Source of the DNA: Cyathus striatus
Lineage: Eukaryota; Basidiomycota; Agaricomycetes; Agaricales; Nidulariaceae
Assembly (NCBI GenBank): GCA_025738555.1
Contig: JAOVFP010000007.1
Span: 124,001-188,000, forward strand
Length of the DNA stretch: 64,000 nucleotides
Reading direction: 5' to 3'
Part shown: positions 38,240 through 50,408 of the stretch, piece after piece
How the letters are laid out: each line of letters starts with the position of its first letter
Numbering within the stretch: position 1 is the stretch's first letter
Position numbers and translations under genes: made by a program
The notes under the pieces: model-generated
The model's input: only the letters and a program-made list of their open reading frames with translations
The model's database searches: none
Told to the model about the DNA's origin: nothing

Positions 38240-39117
38240 ATTGACGCCCTAATTGGGAAACGTGAGATTGAAGGAAGAGAAAAGGAAGCGATCTACTAAC
38301 CGTTCGAATTTCGAGGGTGTAGCGAAAGCTGTAGTCTGGATCTTGCTAAACCAACTCTCCTACCTGTTTTTATACGACTTTCAAATGCACAGCAACGACA
38401 GGAAAGAGTCTTCGTTACATGCTTGTTCCTCTTTCCCCTGATGAGACTGAGACTCAGGATCTGGTGGTGCATCGTGGCTCAGTCGTGGTTTATACCAAAA
38501 TTATATTGCATTTTATTGGGAAAGCAAGTCCTTGGCGATACATGTGGAGTACGCAGAGGGTGGTTCAATTTGTCAATGTCGACAACGATCAGGCAAGTCA
38601 CTGGCAATACGTGACGAGTGGTTTTAAGGCTAGAAGTTAGCTATTCATAAGAAAGGTACGGTATATCTCTTTAGGATATGCAATAGGAAGAGCGGTCACT
38701 GGTGAAATTGAAAGCTGGTCATGGGGGTAGAGAGTAGGACGCGTCTGCACTTCGTCGCAACCGCTCTTGAGCAACAACGACAAACAAAGCGCAGGGTCAA
38801 CTAGACATGTGCAAAAGTTAAAATTAGATATTTTGGAATGATCCGAAATTCAATTTAAATACGAATCTAATGCTGATTCGGTTGCCCAGCCGTAGGTTGC
38901 CATTGACTTTTGTCAGTGAGCTTGGGTCAAACTTGGAGAACTTTCTCCCCCCACGTCCTCCTTACTTACTCATCCATCTTCTCTCGGAGTCGCAATTCGA
39001 ATATGGCATAGGCCGCCTCTTTGTACTAGTTAACGCTCACTTACGAAAGCGTCAGCACATAAGGATTGCCGAGAGAAATTCTCTGCGAGGGAATGGTGAC
39101 CAAGCTTGACTTTTACA
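38240..39117. other. Intergenic, start of a tandem duplication unit
   Basis: From about 38749 the sequence is repeated at about 42483 (TGCACTTCGTnGCAA, GGTCnACTAGACATG). No separate gene was supported; the frame at 38419-38640 has no motif. Confidence 0.45.
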
Positions 39118-40438
39118 ATGATCTCCCACTCATCCACCCAAGCGTTTGCAAGGAACTGCGCGTGTTGTAAGTATCTCCGTATTATCATTCTTTCGATCGT
39201 GATCTAATGGTATCGAAGTGGTAGGACTCATTTCAGTTATCGTTGATGGTTTGCTTTGTGCGAGGAAGGAGTACAGATATGTCTGGCTGTAAGTCCCTTC
39301 CAGGTACTATATTACCATTGATATACCCCTATTGTAGACAACCCTGGTCGAGGGTCAAGTTACTCTACCTTTTCTCTCGCTATGGTGCAATTGTAGTACA
39401 AACGTGAGCAGATACAAGTATCTTTGCTCTGCGAAAGCTCGCTGACTAAGATGCAATTTCAAAGTGTAACATACGCAGTAATATCGTCCTCTTCCCTCCT
39501 GTCCGACCCACACATATGCTACAACTGGATTCTATTCCAAGATATCTCTTTCGCGAGCTTATATTTCGTCTTTGAGCTGGTGCTAATGCTACGAGGTAAG
39601 CTCCGCATCATATTTCCCTCCTCTTCTCAGCCAATTAGGATTGCACCCGATAGTATATGCATTATACAAAAAGTCCCTCCGCATAGCAACAATTTTCACA
39701 CTTGTCTTCCTTCTCGAAATAGCTTTTTCCGTGTACATCGCCGTTTCTATTATTCCACACTTGGAATGGGACGACAAGTGTATTGTAACAGATGCGCCGA
39801 AGGTTGTCGCTGTATCCGGGTAAGTATTGATATATTTTTAAAGACCGTCTAATTATCGCGCGCAGTTTAATGTTATTGCAGAATCAAAGTATCATAGCCG
39901 GACTTACTCTATGGCGGTATCGACACGCCATCAAGGACGGATGGGCGAATGTACCGGTTGTTAAGCTTGTAATTAGGGATGGAGTGTGGATATTTTGCGC
40001 TGTTACCGGTATAGCTCTTCTTTCTGACTACAGAATCAAGAATAAATTACTGACGTATGAATGCATAGCGGTGTTTGCAGCCACCATACCATACTCGATA
40101 TTCGTAGAACACATGAGCCACGTATTCTTTTCGTCCGTCTTCCTTCCACCTCATGAGGGTATTTTGCTGATTGCACTTTTACAGACTTCTCGTAACAATT
40201 TTATCAGTACTCGTAAGCCATTCATTCATCATTATCCTCATCAGCACTGACAGAATATCGCCAATAGGCATGCAGACTCATCCTGAATATGCAGTCCCTC
40301 ATCCCCACGGATCAACCAAATGGCATTCGTACACATGACACAGAAGAAGGCCTTCAACTTATATCTTTCACCGACAGTTTCGTTTCATGCGAAGACAGCG
40401 AGGATGGCGTCGATAGTCTGGTAGAAAGCACTGGGTGA
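39118..40438 (+). CDS. DUF6533-type seven-transmembrane protein, copy 1
   Basis: A multi-exon gene from MISHSSTQAFARNCAC (ATG 39118) to TGA 40438. Exons were joined by frame at GTAAG/GTGAGC donors. The opening hydrophobic helix GLISVIVDGLLCARKEYRYVW and following PWSRVKLLYLFSRYGA match the DUF6533 N-terminal signature (two helices around a charged EYRYVW loop). Further helices: ISFASLYFVFELVLMLRVYAL, TIFTLVFLLEIAFSVYIAVS, NQSIIAGLTLW, LLTYECIAVFAATIPYSIF and LLVTILSVL. The C-terminal tail is polar and acidic (CEDSEDGVDSLVESTG). Probably a plasma-membrane or endomembrane protein of GPCR-like topology; no ligand or function is known. It is the intact member of a tandem pair. Confidence 0.8.
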
Positions 40439-42822
40439 ACAAGGGACTGAGCGAAAGATTAGATAGATGGGGTGATTCGAAGACTATAGAAGTAAAAATA
40501 GAGCACTGTAATTTTGACTAACTGATCAAGCCAGTGACCTGGGCGTTTTACCAATGAAGATGGACGTTTACCTTGCTGAGACGTTGATGATGTCTTGTAC
40601 GGATACGGTTTCTTTCTACCTCCACTTGACATACTTTCGAGTTGAAATGATTACGTTAAATCATCGTTGTTGCACGAATAAGTCGCGATATTTCAGACGA
40701 ATTTCCAAGACCAATAGGTGAACTTTGTTTCCTTCCCACCTCATTTGTCATGAAAACCGAAATCGTCTTGCAAGATCTTAAGCCTTAATTCACCCGATAA
40801 TATATTGTAAGATGATTGTAAGGCATGAGCGGTGACTTTTCAATACACATACAAAGCATTATAAGATCCGGGTAGCGCACAAGGTCTGTTATGACAACCA
40901 GGGTGTATTGCAATTGATGTTATGACTTTCATAATCTTAAGTCTAGCTTTCGATGTTAGGATAATATTGTCTATTCATTGTAAGCCTCTGCAGCATTAGC
41001 TCAATAGTTGGGTAGCTTATTTACTATGTTTTACGTTGGCCACTAATATAGCTACCTATCTTTGACCTATCTATCGCAATATCTACAATATAAATGAACT
41101 AACATTGTAAATAGTTTTTCTGTATGATTTGCTGGTTTGTGACACTAGCTGGTACGTATTACTGATCAAAGACCAGTGGGGAGAAAGTGTGGATATAGAC
41201 TGACAAAGATCGAATCCGGATTAACCAGGATAACGATCTCGTCTAGACCCGGAGCTTGCAGTCACTACGCTTAGACTTTGCAAGATCCGGCTTCAAGCTG
41301 ACTAAGATGACCGCCACAAGTGTATAAAAGAGCGACAAAACCTGTACTTGTCGCTTCAAAATAAGTAGGCTAGAGTTGTAATTGTGAGTAAGTTGAAGCC
41401 AAAAGGTAAGAAGCATCTTGGTAGGTGATTCAATGTAATGTACTTATATGCTAACGTTACAATCAGTGTAGTATTACTAGTCATATTCATGTACACATTA
41501 CAACACTGTATCTATGTTGAATTAAAACAGGGTTTCCTGCAGCTGGCCTTTATAAGCCATTATGCTTTATATGTGAAATGAAAGGAATAAAAATTTCGTC
41601 ATTTATTGGGCAACATTATACATAATTACAAGTCATTATATGGTATGTATTTATTGTAAGACTTCGCAGCGAGCCTTACAATCCATCTAATTATATCCAA
41701 CATTTAAATGGTATTTTAGGGCTCTCTGTGAAGCCTTAAAATCCAATTTAAGGATCCGTGTTCAACAATATGCCTTGCGAGGCGAGTTGTGCCTTAAGGC
41801 CTTACAAAGCACCTTAATCAATTGTGTGGCAAACTAGGTTTTCGTGACATTCCCCCTCCCACCTTGCAGGCATCTGAAGTAGTAACAAAAAAGCACTCGG
41901 TTGGAACTGGGAGATGAAAGTAAGTCTTAAACGAAGTTTTTGAGACGATCATTCTGACCCTATAAATACGACACTGATAAGAAGATAATCCCCTTTTAAT
42001 TATGTCTTACTAAAGTAACGTCTAGTAATATATAATTTATTCTTATATACCGGTTGTAAAGTTGGGTTGTACCGGTTGTTGAGCTTTGAACTCCATAACG
42101 GTGCTAACTTCTAACAGTCGTTGACGGCTGGACGAAATGCTGTGCAGATGAGTAACTGAAGACTCAAATTACAGTGGTATCATTTAGGCTCTTGCACAAG
42201 TGTTTCGGCGGGACTCTATAATTTATGCATGAACAATGTGTAAGATAGTGTATTCGAAATATTATCCCCGATTTGTCTGAATATACTCCTGTACACTAAG
42301 GAAGAACGACATCGTTTTCTGACATGCTAACAACACGGTTTTATGCATGAAACAAAGCCATTCAATGTTGAACGCCTGTTACCAAATTTTATAATGATCA
42401 TGAGGGAGATTTAGCACATCTAAACCCCTCAGGCGCTGTGAATAGTACACCATCTAAGGTAAATAATTATTGCCCAGAGTCATGCACTTCGTTGCAAGCG
42501 CTCTTGGCAACAGAAAGTCAGAGAAGAAAAGTCAGTCAGTCAGAGTCAAATCAAACCCTGCACAGGGTCGACTAGACATGAATAAAAGTCAAGATCATTA
42601 GGTTGCCGTAAGTTCCCATTTGACCATTCGTCAATGTCGGTGAGCTTGGGCAGGCTTGGAACTTCCGCCGCCCATGTTCTCTCGGAGCCGCAATTTAAAT
42701 ATGTCATGAGCCGCCTCCTTGTACTTGTTAGCGCCTACGTACGCATACGTCAGCACTTAAGCTTAAGGATTACCGAGAGAAATCCACTGCGAGTGGAATC
42801 GTGACCACGCTTGACCTTTACG
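40439..42822. other. Non-coding spacer holding a ~1.15-kb extra segment
   Basis: 40439-40670 and 41830-42170 align with 44150-44385 and 44400-44790 of the second unit. About 40676-41830 has no counterpart there, so it looks like an insertion into unit 1 (or a deletion in unit 2). It has no open frame of 60 codons. It contains a TATA-like TGTATAAAAG (41321-41330) directly followed by an 8-bp-arm hairpin (41331-41354), and a cluster of CCTTA-type inverted repeats at 41650-41830, e.g. GCCTTAAGGC. Confidence 0.5.
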
Positions 42823-44150
42823 ATGATCTCTCACTCATCCATGCAGGCGTTTGTGAGAAACTGCGCGTGTTGCAAGTATCTGTGTATCATCATTCTTGGT
42901 GTATAGGTCTAATGGTGTTAATTAGTGGTAGGATTCATCTCAGTTATCGTTGATGGTTTACTTTGCGCCAGGAAGGAATACAAATATGTCTGGCTGTAAG
43001 TCCCTTTGCAATACTATACTCATATTACAGTTGATATATCCCCATTTCAGACAACCCTGGTCTAAGGTCAAGTTACTCTACATCCTCTCTCGCTATGGTG
43101 CAATTGCAGTACATAGGTGAGTAGATGCCTATGCTCCTCAAAGGTCGCTGACCAAGATTTAATTTCAAAGTGTATCATACGCAGTAATATCGTCCCTCTC
43201 CTCCCCAGTTTCTGGTCCACATATATGCTACTACTGGATTCTATTTCAACACATCTCCTTTTCAACATTATATTTTGTCTTTGAGATCGTGTTAATGCTA
43301 CGAGGTATGCTATACATCATACTTCCGCTTTCAAGGCTAGTATTTGATTGTACCCGACACTGGCAGTATACGCATTATACAAAAGGTCACTGCGCATAGC
43401 AACAATTTTCACACTAATCTTCCTTTTCGAAATAGCTTTTTTTGCGTATATCACTGTTTCAGTTATTCCTCACATGGTACAAGACGAGGAGTGTATTGTA
43501 ATAGAGGCGCCGACGGACACCGGCATATTTGGGTAAGTGTCCTGGTCTCAATGGCTATGAATGAATCATATAGACCATCTACCTACCGTGCAGTTTGATG
43601 TTGTTACAGAATCAAGCTATCATAGCTGGACTTACTTTATGGCAGTATCGACACGCCATCAGGGATGGATGGGCCAATATACCGGTTGTTAAGCTTGTAA
43701 TCCGGGATGGGGCATGGATATTTTGCGCCATCACTGGTATATCTCTTCGTTTTATTACATATTCAGTAATGGGCTACTTACATATAAATGGGTAGCCGTT
43801 TTTGGAGCTGCCATACCTTACTCAATGTTCGTAGAACATGTAGAACATGTATTTTTTTCGTATGTCTTCACGTCTTTTGAGAGTGTATTCTACTAATGTC
43901 ACCTTTACAGACTTCTCGTTACAATTGCATCAATATTTGTAAGGTTTTAAATCATTCTATTCATCAAGTAGCACTTACAGAATGTCGCTAATAGGCATGC
44001 AGACTCATCCTGAACATGCAGTCTCTCATCCCAACGAATCCGCTAAATGACATCTATACACATACAGAAGAAGGCCTTCAGCTCACGTCTTTCACTGACA
44101 GTTTCGTTTCATGTGGAGACAACGAAGGTGCCGCTGCAAGCTTAATATAG
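42823..44150 (+). pseudogene. DUF6533-type seven-transmembrane protein, copy 2, frameshifted
   Basis: Collinear with the gene at 39118, starting MISHSSMQAFVRNCAC. The first intron donor is GC (42872-42873, GCAAGT) where copy 1 has GTAAGT; GC-AG introns do splice at low frequency in fungi. Exons encoding WLQPWSKVKLLYILSRYGA, ISFSTLYFVFEIVLMLRVYAL and LIFLFEIAFFAYITVSVIPH are intact. Compared with copy 1, one base is missing between 43745 and 43775, which breaks the frame before GLLTYKWVAVFGAAIPYS. The remaining 3' part is preserved to a tail ending at 44150. Probably a young pseudogene, or a truncated protein of about four helices. Confidence 0.7.
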
Positions 44151-45656
44151 AGTATTAACGAACGAGGGACAGAAAGAACGGGATAGATGAGGTGATTTGA
44201 GACATCGCTTCAGAGCTATACATCCTCGGAGCGCTGTAATATATACTGAAGAATTTAACTAACTAATCAAGTTTATGAAATGGGCGTTTTGACGCTGATG
44301 ACACCCTGTACGGCGGGCAACAGTCTCTTGGTACCTCCACTCGAAATACTTTCGAAGTGAAATGATTCCATTAAATCATTTGTTGAACTAGATGTCGAAC
44401 TTTAAGTTCAGAGGAACTTCGCTTCGTTCTCGCCTCGTTCCCCTTCCTCTCTTGTACACACTTGAAGCAATAACAAATCAAGCACTCACTGGTTGGAACT
44501 TGGAGATTAAAGTGAGTCGTACTAAAGAGAAGCTCCGGACGGGCATGCTGAGCCGTGATAGTAGTATTGAATACCCCACACTTCACTGACAGCTATAAAT
44601 ATGACATTGATAAGGTGATGGTGACGATCCCCCTTTAATCATATCTTACTAAAATAATGTCTACTAGTGTATAATGTCTATTCATATATACCAGTTGTAC
44701 TGGTTAAACTCAGTATAACGGTGCTAACTTCAAGTTGGTCGCCTCGCTTATTGACGGACATTGACTACGAACCGTAATACACGCCATGGACACTCTTGAT
44801 CCCGAACATTCTCGAATTCCTTGGTCCACTTCATTCAACAGCATAAACAGTACTGCTGTAAAGTGAAGTACAGAGCCTGAGACATACCTGAGACGTAAGT
44901 TCTCCAAGTGCAAATCTTCGGGGATAACCTTGGCCTTCTATCTCGGATACCAACTCCTGGAGGACGAAATGCTGCGCAGATACCTGAAGGGCGATATATC
45001 GCAGATAGTATTCTATTGGGATTTGATGACTGTAAGTGGTTCGTATACTTAGGCCTTAGGGCCCATCAGTTACATCTTCCCATGTTTCGGCCCACACGTG
45101 GATACTGCGGAAGAAGTCAGAAGTTCGTTCAAGAAGATGGATGAGTTTTGAAATGAAGACGTTATTCAGACAGGCATTCCCACTTGTTTGAGATTTAGTT
45201 TTAAATTTTCCGAATTTGTCCTAGAAGTTGCCCAGAAGAGTAAGGATTGAAGGGAAATGCTGTACATGTAGAGACTGATGAATGGCGGCGTTGCGCCCGA
45301 GTAGTCGTAGACTGCTGCTGCGACCATGAAACCTGAGATGTTGAGCCTGGAGAAACGAGCACAAGTACTTTTAGAGTGTTATTCAACGCACATCATCACA
45401 TATGTTATAGTATGTTTTCCACACGGGTTTAAGGCTTCCGAATCACGACTTCAAGAAGCGGGGGGCCGGGAGCAATATTATTCATCCGCACCACGTGCAT
45501 CAGCCAATCAGGAGGTCAAGCCCTGTAACCCGAGTCCGTCGGATCAGCATATCAACAAAGATATTTCCACGCTAGCTGTCAGTGTTATAGATAACTCGCT
45601 CACGTACCAGTTGAACGTTCACCATCCCATCCCATTCACTTCTTCCTTCCTTAACC
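44151..45656. other. Spacer between DUF6533 pair and seven-TM array
   Basis: 44150-44790 repeats parts of the 3' flank of the first DUF6533 gene. No gene recognised; frames at 44908-45144 and 45326-45667 lack motifs. A pyrimidine-rich run (CACTTCTTCCTTCCTT) precedes the ATG of the next gene. Confidence 0.4.
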
Positions 45657-46791
45657 ATGTCCTATAGCTACATACCAGTTGCTGGAACTGTAAACAGCAC
45701 ATCTATATATAACGCCATGGACGAATGTCTGGAGTACTACAATGCGCTACAAGACGTTGTAGTCCGACCATGGGTGTACGGGAACCTCTTCTCGGGGGTC
45801 ATATACGGGGCAATAGCTATCTTGTACTTGGCCTACCTCCAACTCGTGAGGAAGCAGTACCCCAAGTTCGACGTGTTAACGCGTCAAGCATGGATGCTTA
45901 TGGGATACGCGACAGTTACATTCATACTTTGCACAATGACTTTCGCGGCTGCATTGAAGAAGAGTGTTGATTTGCTCAATTTGCCGAATTGCAGCTGGAG
46001 TGATTTGGCGCTGGAGCAAATGTCTCATATACAGGGGGGACTGGGCACCATGGGGAACATTTGCTTTATGTTGACTTCGTGGACTGCTGATGCTCTCTTA
46101 GTAAGTGTTCAACCTTCTCAAATCTTTTGTACAGATCTGATCCTTTTACTTATATAGATATGGAGATGTTTAATTATCTACCATGATATCGGCAATTTAA
46201 AATGGGTATACGTATCAGCACCTATACTGTTAGAAGTGGCATCAATAGGTACCATCTCTCCATCTCTGCTAGCTCCATTACATCACCAACCTAAATCTCT
46301 CCAGTCTTCGGTAGTATATTCTGCAAATCCATTAGCTCTGATCCAAACGACGTCTTCCGTCCAATGATATACTACGAATCCATAACACTAGCCCTCAATG
46401 CTCTCCTCACAATTCTCATCATCTCCCGCCTCTTCGTACTTCGATATCGCGTCCGCAAAACTTTAGGACCATTCTTCGGAGATGAATACACCAGCGTCGC
46501 AGCAATGCTTACAGAGTCTCAGGCCATGACGCTCGTTTCTCAGGGATTTATGGTTGCTCTGATTGTTCTAGTGGGAGATAACGGGGGTACATTAGTCGTT
46601 TACCAGGTTTTGTCGCAGGTTCAGGTTGGATTTCTGTTACTCGGGGTGTCGACATGGTGTACTAACTTTGCATTAATGTGCAGGCTCTTGCGCCGATGTT
46701 GATAATATACCGCGTTATGCAAGGAAAGGCATGGTCGAACACTACGATTGCTCAGATAACTAAAACTTGTTCCTTTGGAACTGTCGTATGA
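45657..46791 (+). CDS. Seven-transmembrane protein, tandem array member A
   Basis: Four exons (45657-46100, 46158-46248, 46305-46624, 46684-46791) join to 320 residues. The N-terminus is polar, followed by RPWVYGNLFSGVIYGAIAIL (TM1), the QYPKFDVLTRQAW loop, GYATVTFILCTMTFAA (TM2), CFMLTSWTADALLIWRC (TM3), WVYVSAPILLEVASIG (TM4), ESITLALNALLTILIISRL (TM5), the EYTSVAAMLTESQAM loop and two further helices. The tail reads ALAPMLIIYRVMQGKAWS. It shows GPCR-like topology without a family I can name; similar unnamed proteins are widespread in agaricomycetes. It heads an array of related genes on the same strand. The ligand, transport or sensing role is unknown. Confidence 0.82.
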
Positions 46792-47724
46792 TTACTGTAT
46801 TTTATTGTTGTTGTATTATATTGTATTTTATTTTATAGGTCCATCGTTTTCATCTTTTTCTTCCAGGTTTAGTGCTGAAAACCATCGGCTCCGGTTTTAG
46901 ACAAACGTGAATACGCCAACGTAGCTGCGACATTGACTGAGAAATTTGGTGTGTAGCTGAGAAAGTAGGATAGCATGAGGAAATGATTCTCGTTGCATAT
47001 GTACCTGATAAGATAAGCACCGATATCCGCATGCAGCAAGTACCGTCGATTGACTTAAGCCCTGGGCGGCTGGGCCTGATAAGTCGTTCTCGGGTCGACA
47101 CTATCAAGTCTTGAATAGAACGATCCCCGCTAGGTTATTTTTGAGATTCACACAGCTCCGACGGAGACGTTGCATTTTATCTTAAAGCGCACAAGGGGCG
47201 AAGAGGAAGCAAAAGCATAAATAGGTGTAATGCACTGTAGACTGCAATTAAATACGCATGATGAGTAAGTATACATAGTAAAATGTCCAAAGGGCAAAGG
47301 CATAAGTAGTATGTGGAGCATCAGTGGAGGCGGCCCGAGGCGGGCGCTGATGATCATGATGACATTTGATTAGTGAATTCTATAATCCCGCCGCCTGGAA
47401 CCATTGAACTTCTCGTTATAAGTATTGTCTTCGTTATTTTGCTTTATACGCGCTGCACAGGGGTCTCATGTAAATGTCTGGATATTATCTACTAGTCTCT
47501 ACTTTCCATTCGTTTGCGATCGTTCATTCTATAAAGGACTCCGACTCGTAAAAGCCGCAGAGCGATGGAAAGCCGGGATTAGGTAACAGCACAGGTCGGA
47601 TATGTAGCGCATCCCGGCGGTTCCTCGCCTTGACCAAACGAGCGCGCAGTGCTGTGCAAGTACTTAAGCTGAGAGTCAATTTAAACTGGAGTACCAATCT
47701 TTCCGCCCTGGCTCATCCCTTGCG
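46792..47724. other. Spacer between array members A and B
   Basis: T-rich 3' flank, then promoter region. No gene recognised on either strand. Confidence 0.4.
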
Positions 47725-48876
47725 ATGATATCTGACTGGTCCTCTTTCGCTAACAGTACTTATTACGACATATATGATTGCCTCTCAGACTACAAAAACA
47801 TTCATGATGTGATTATCAAGCCATGGCTGTATGGAAACATCTTTTCCGGGATCATCTACGGTGGCGTAACAATCCTATATTTGGCGTATGTCCAACTGTT
47901 GCGAAGACAGTACCGGAGAATCGATCTGCTTACGCGGCTAGCATGGATACTGTTTGGCTACGCAACGTTAACGTTCATTCTGTGCACGTTGACCTTGGCA
48001 TCGGCGTTGAAGAAAAGTATCAGGTTGCTAAACTATCCTATGTGTAATCCGAGTGACACGGTGGCGTTCGAGAAAATACCAGGAGGGGCGGGGACGTTGG
48101 GGAATGTCTGTTTCGTGTTGACTTCTTGGACGGCTGATGCTCTGCTAGTAAGTAATGTGGCATTGATTCTCTTCTTATTGGCTCATTGATCTCGGCTACA
48201 TAGATATGGAGATGCTTGATTATATACCACGATTTGGGCCGCAGAAAATGGCTTGTTGTAGCGTTCCCATTGGCCTTGGAAATAGCTTCAACTGGTAAGC
48301 AACTGATAATTATCTATTATCCTTCAAGAAAATAGAATGATATACGTGCCCTCTAGTGTCAGGTAGTCTGTTTTGCCACGTTCTAACCGATGTTCAGATT
48401 AACCTCTACGGATCCATGCTATACTATGAATCGATAACATTGACACTGAATGTAATCCTCATTGTATTGATTATCTCGCGTTTATTACTTCTACGACATC
48501 GAACGCAGAAAGCTCTGGGATCCGATTACGGATACGAGTACACTACCGTGGCTGCAATGCTAACAGAGTCGCAGATATTGATGATGATAGCGCAAGGTGT
48601 CATGCTTGCGTTCGTATGTCGTGACATTCGATCATCGGTTTCTGGCACGAGCCCCACTGGTGATTCATCAACTATGTATCAGGTTCTCGCTCAAGTTCAG
48701 GTAAGTTGCTTCATGGTACTATGGTTTACAACGAGATACTAACATTCACGACATAGGCTCTTGCGCCCATGCTCGTAATTTACCGCGTGATTCAAGGAAA
48801 GGCATGGTCGAGCAATACCTTTGCGCAGATTACAAAGTCACATTCTTTTAGAATGGAAACTGTACAATCCATGTAG
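47725..48876 (+). CDS. Seven-transmembrane protein, tandem array member B
   Basis: Same four-exon plan as member A; exon 1 is 47725-48147. Conserved blocks: KPWLYGNIFSGIIYGGVTIL, GYATLTFILCTLTLA, CFVLTSWTADALL, IWRCLIIYHDLGRRKW, ESITLTLNVILIVLIISRL, YEYTTVAAMLTESQ and, in the last exon, ALAPMLVIYRVIQGKAWSSN. The tail ends at TAG 48874-48876. Reading frame is intact throughout. Its 3' exon and flank are duplicated about 0.7 kb downstream as a fragment. Confidence 0.82.
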
Positions 48877-49339
48877 ATCCTGTACTTACTAATGCCACTG
48901 TAGACCATACTAGTATGACTAGTGTATAATAAGTATATTATATTTACATTTTCTGACCTGTCTTGTTTTCTAGTCGATTCCGGTATACTTTTTGTTAAGC
49001 CTGGCTCTATGGTAGCTTATAAATCTCTACTTCAGGGTAAGGAACTGATGAAACAGCTTTCTCTCGTAGTCACCGTTTGTAACTTCGTAGCGCGCAAGTC
49101 CCGCTTATCTCTCAGTTATCATCGTCATTTCCAAGTTCGGTATGGTATGAAAAGTGCAGATGTTGTCGTTCTGAAGGTGTTCATCTTACAATGTTCCTTG
49201 TCTTTGTTTCATGCATTCATGCTCTGCGTACCGGCCCCATCATGACTCTGGCCATATCAGTGTGATATCATGACATCCGTAGCATCAACGCAGCATTGCA
49301 CTGCTTGAAGTTCTTACTATAAGTACAGTACTAGTATTA

Positions 49340-49559
49340 AGTTATGGCATTGGCAGTGGTGGTTCCTCAACTATGTATCAGGTTCTCGCCCAAATTCAGG
49401 TAAGCGGCTTTCTTGTACTATGTTTTGCAATGAGATATCTAAGATAATTTACATGTCATAGGCTTTTGCACCAATGCTTGTAATCTACCGAGTGATACAA
49501 GAGAAGGCATGGTCAAGAAACACCTTTGCACAGATGACAAATCCAATTCGTTTAGAATA
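49340..49559 (+). pseudogene. 3' fragment of a seven-TM array gene
   Basis: Begins inside the third exon (SSTMYQVLAQIQ), keeps the last intron and last exon (AFAPMLVIYRVIQEKAWSRN) to a stop. The flank after it (to about 49750) resembles the flank of member B (48940-49060), so this is a partial tandem duplication of member B's end. No start or upstream exons remain. Confidence 0.75.
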
Positions 49560-49969
49560 GAAACTGTATGATCCCCTTTCATTAATGCCTCTGTGGGGAA
49601 TTGCACTTGTGAACCATTCCGGTATGACTTGTATATATTAATAAATGTATATTTTCTGATCCGTCTTTTCCCTTAGTCTGACACCGGTTTTGCTCTTTGC
49701 TAAACCTGATTGTGCGATATATTCTACGCGTAGCCTATGTGGCAACTGTAACTTTGAAAGAGTGCAAAGGGATTTAATGTAAATCATACTGGAGGTGTTC
49801 ACCTTGCAATGTTTATCTACAGCTGTGGCCTTTTTCGCAAAGACAATTTTGGTTAGCGTGACAGAAACGATATCGTTCTTCCTTAGCGTATTACAGCTCG
49901 GGGCATATTCAAATGAGTCGGGAACCATAAATAACATACACCAATCTTACACGTTAATCATGCAAAATA

Positions 49970-50408
49970 TTATACAGTCCCATGAGAAGAAGCTTTTGTT
50001 ATCTGCGCAAATGTATTGCTTGAGTCGGACCACGCTTTCCCTTGCATGACACGATAAATAATCAACATTGGCGCAAGCGTACAAAAAATCACAGTCATCA
50101 ACATTCCTCTTCATGTTCCACGCAAAAAAACTCACTCGAGGCTGAGAAAAAATCTGGTATCGTATAAGTTGGAGGTAGGCCAGATATAAGATTGTTACAG
50201 CCCCGTATATAACGCCTGCGACGAGGTTCCTATACACCCATGGTCTAACTACATAGTCTTGCTGTGTATCATATAGAGAAAGACGGCTGTCCATTGCAGC
50301 ATATGCGCTGTTGGTGGGTTCGACATGTTGATAGGCATCGGACTCGGAGGGACTGAGATGGGTCGAGAGATACGCGAAGGCGACTCGCGTGTTATCCAGT
50401 CTCGACAT
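49970..50408 (-). pseudogene. Inverted, internally deleted seven-TM array copy
   Basis: On the minus strand an ATG at 50408 opens a polar N-terminus followed by VVRPWVYRNLVAGVIYGAVTIL and YLQLIRYQ, the first helix of the array family. Soon after (about 50075-49970) comes the family's final exon (ALAPML, IYRVMQGKAWS, AQITK). The six middle helices are missing. The open frame reads the last exon out of frame. It is the only array member in the opposite orientation. Confidence 0.78.
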
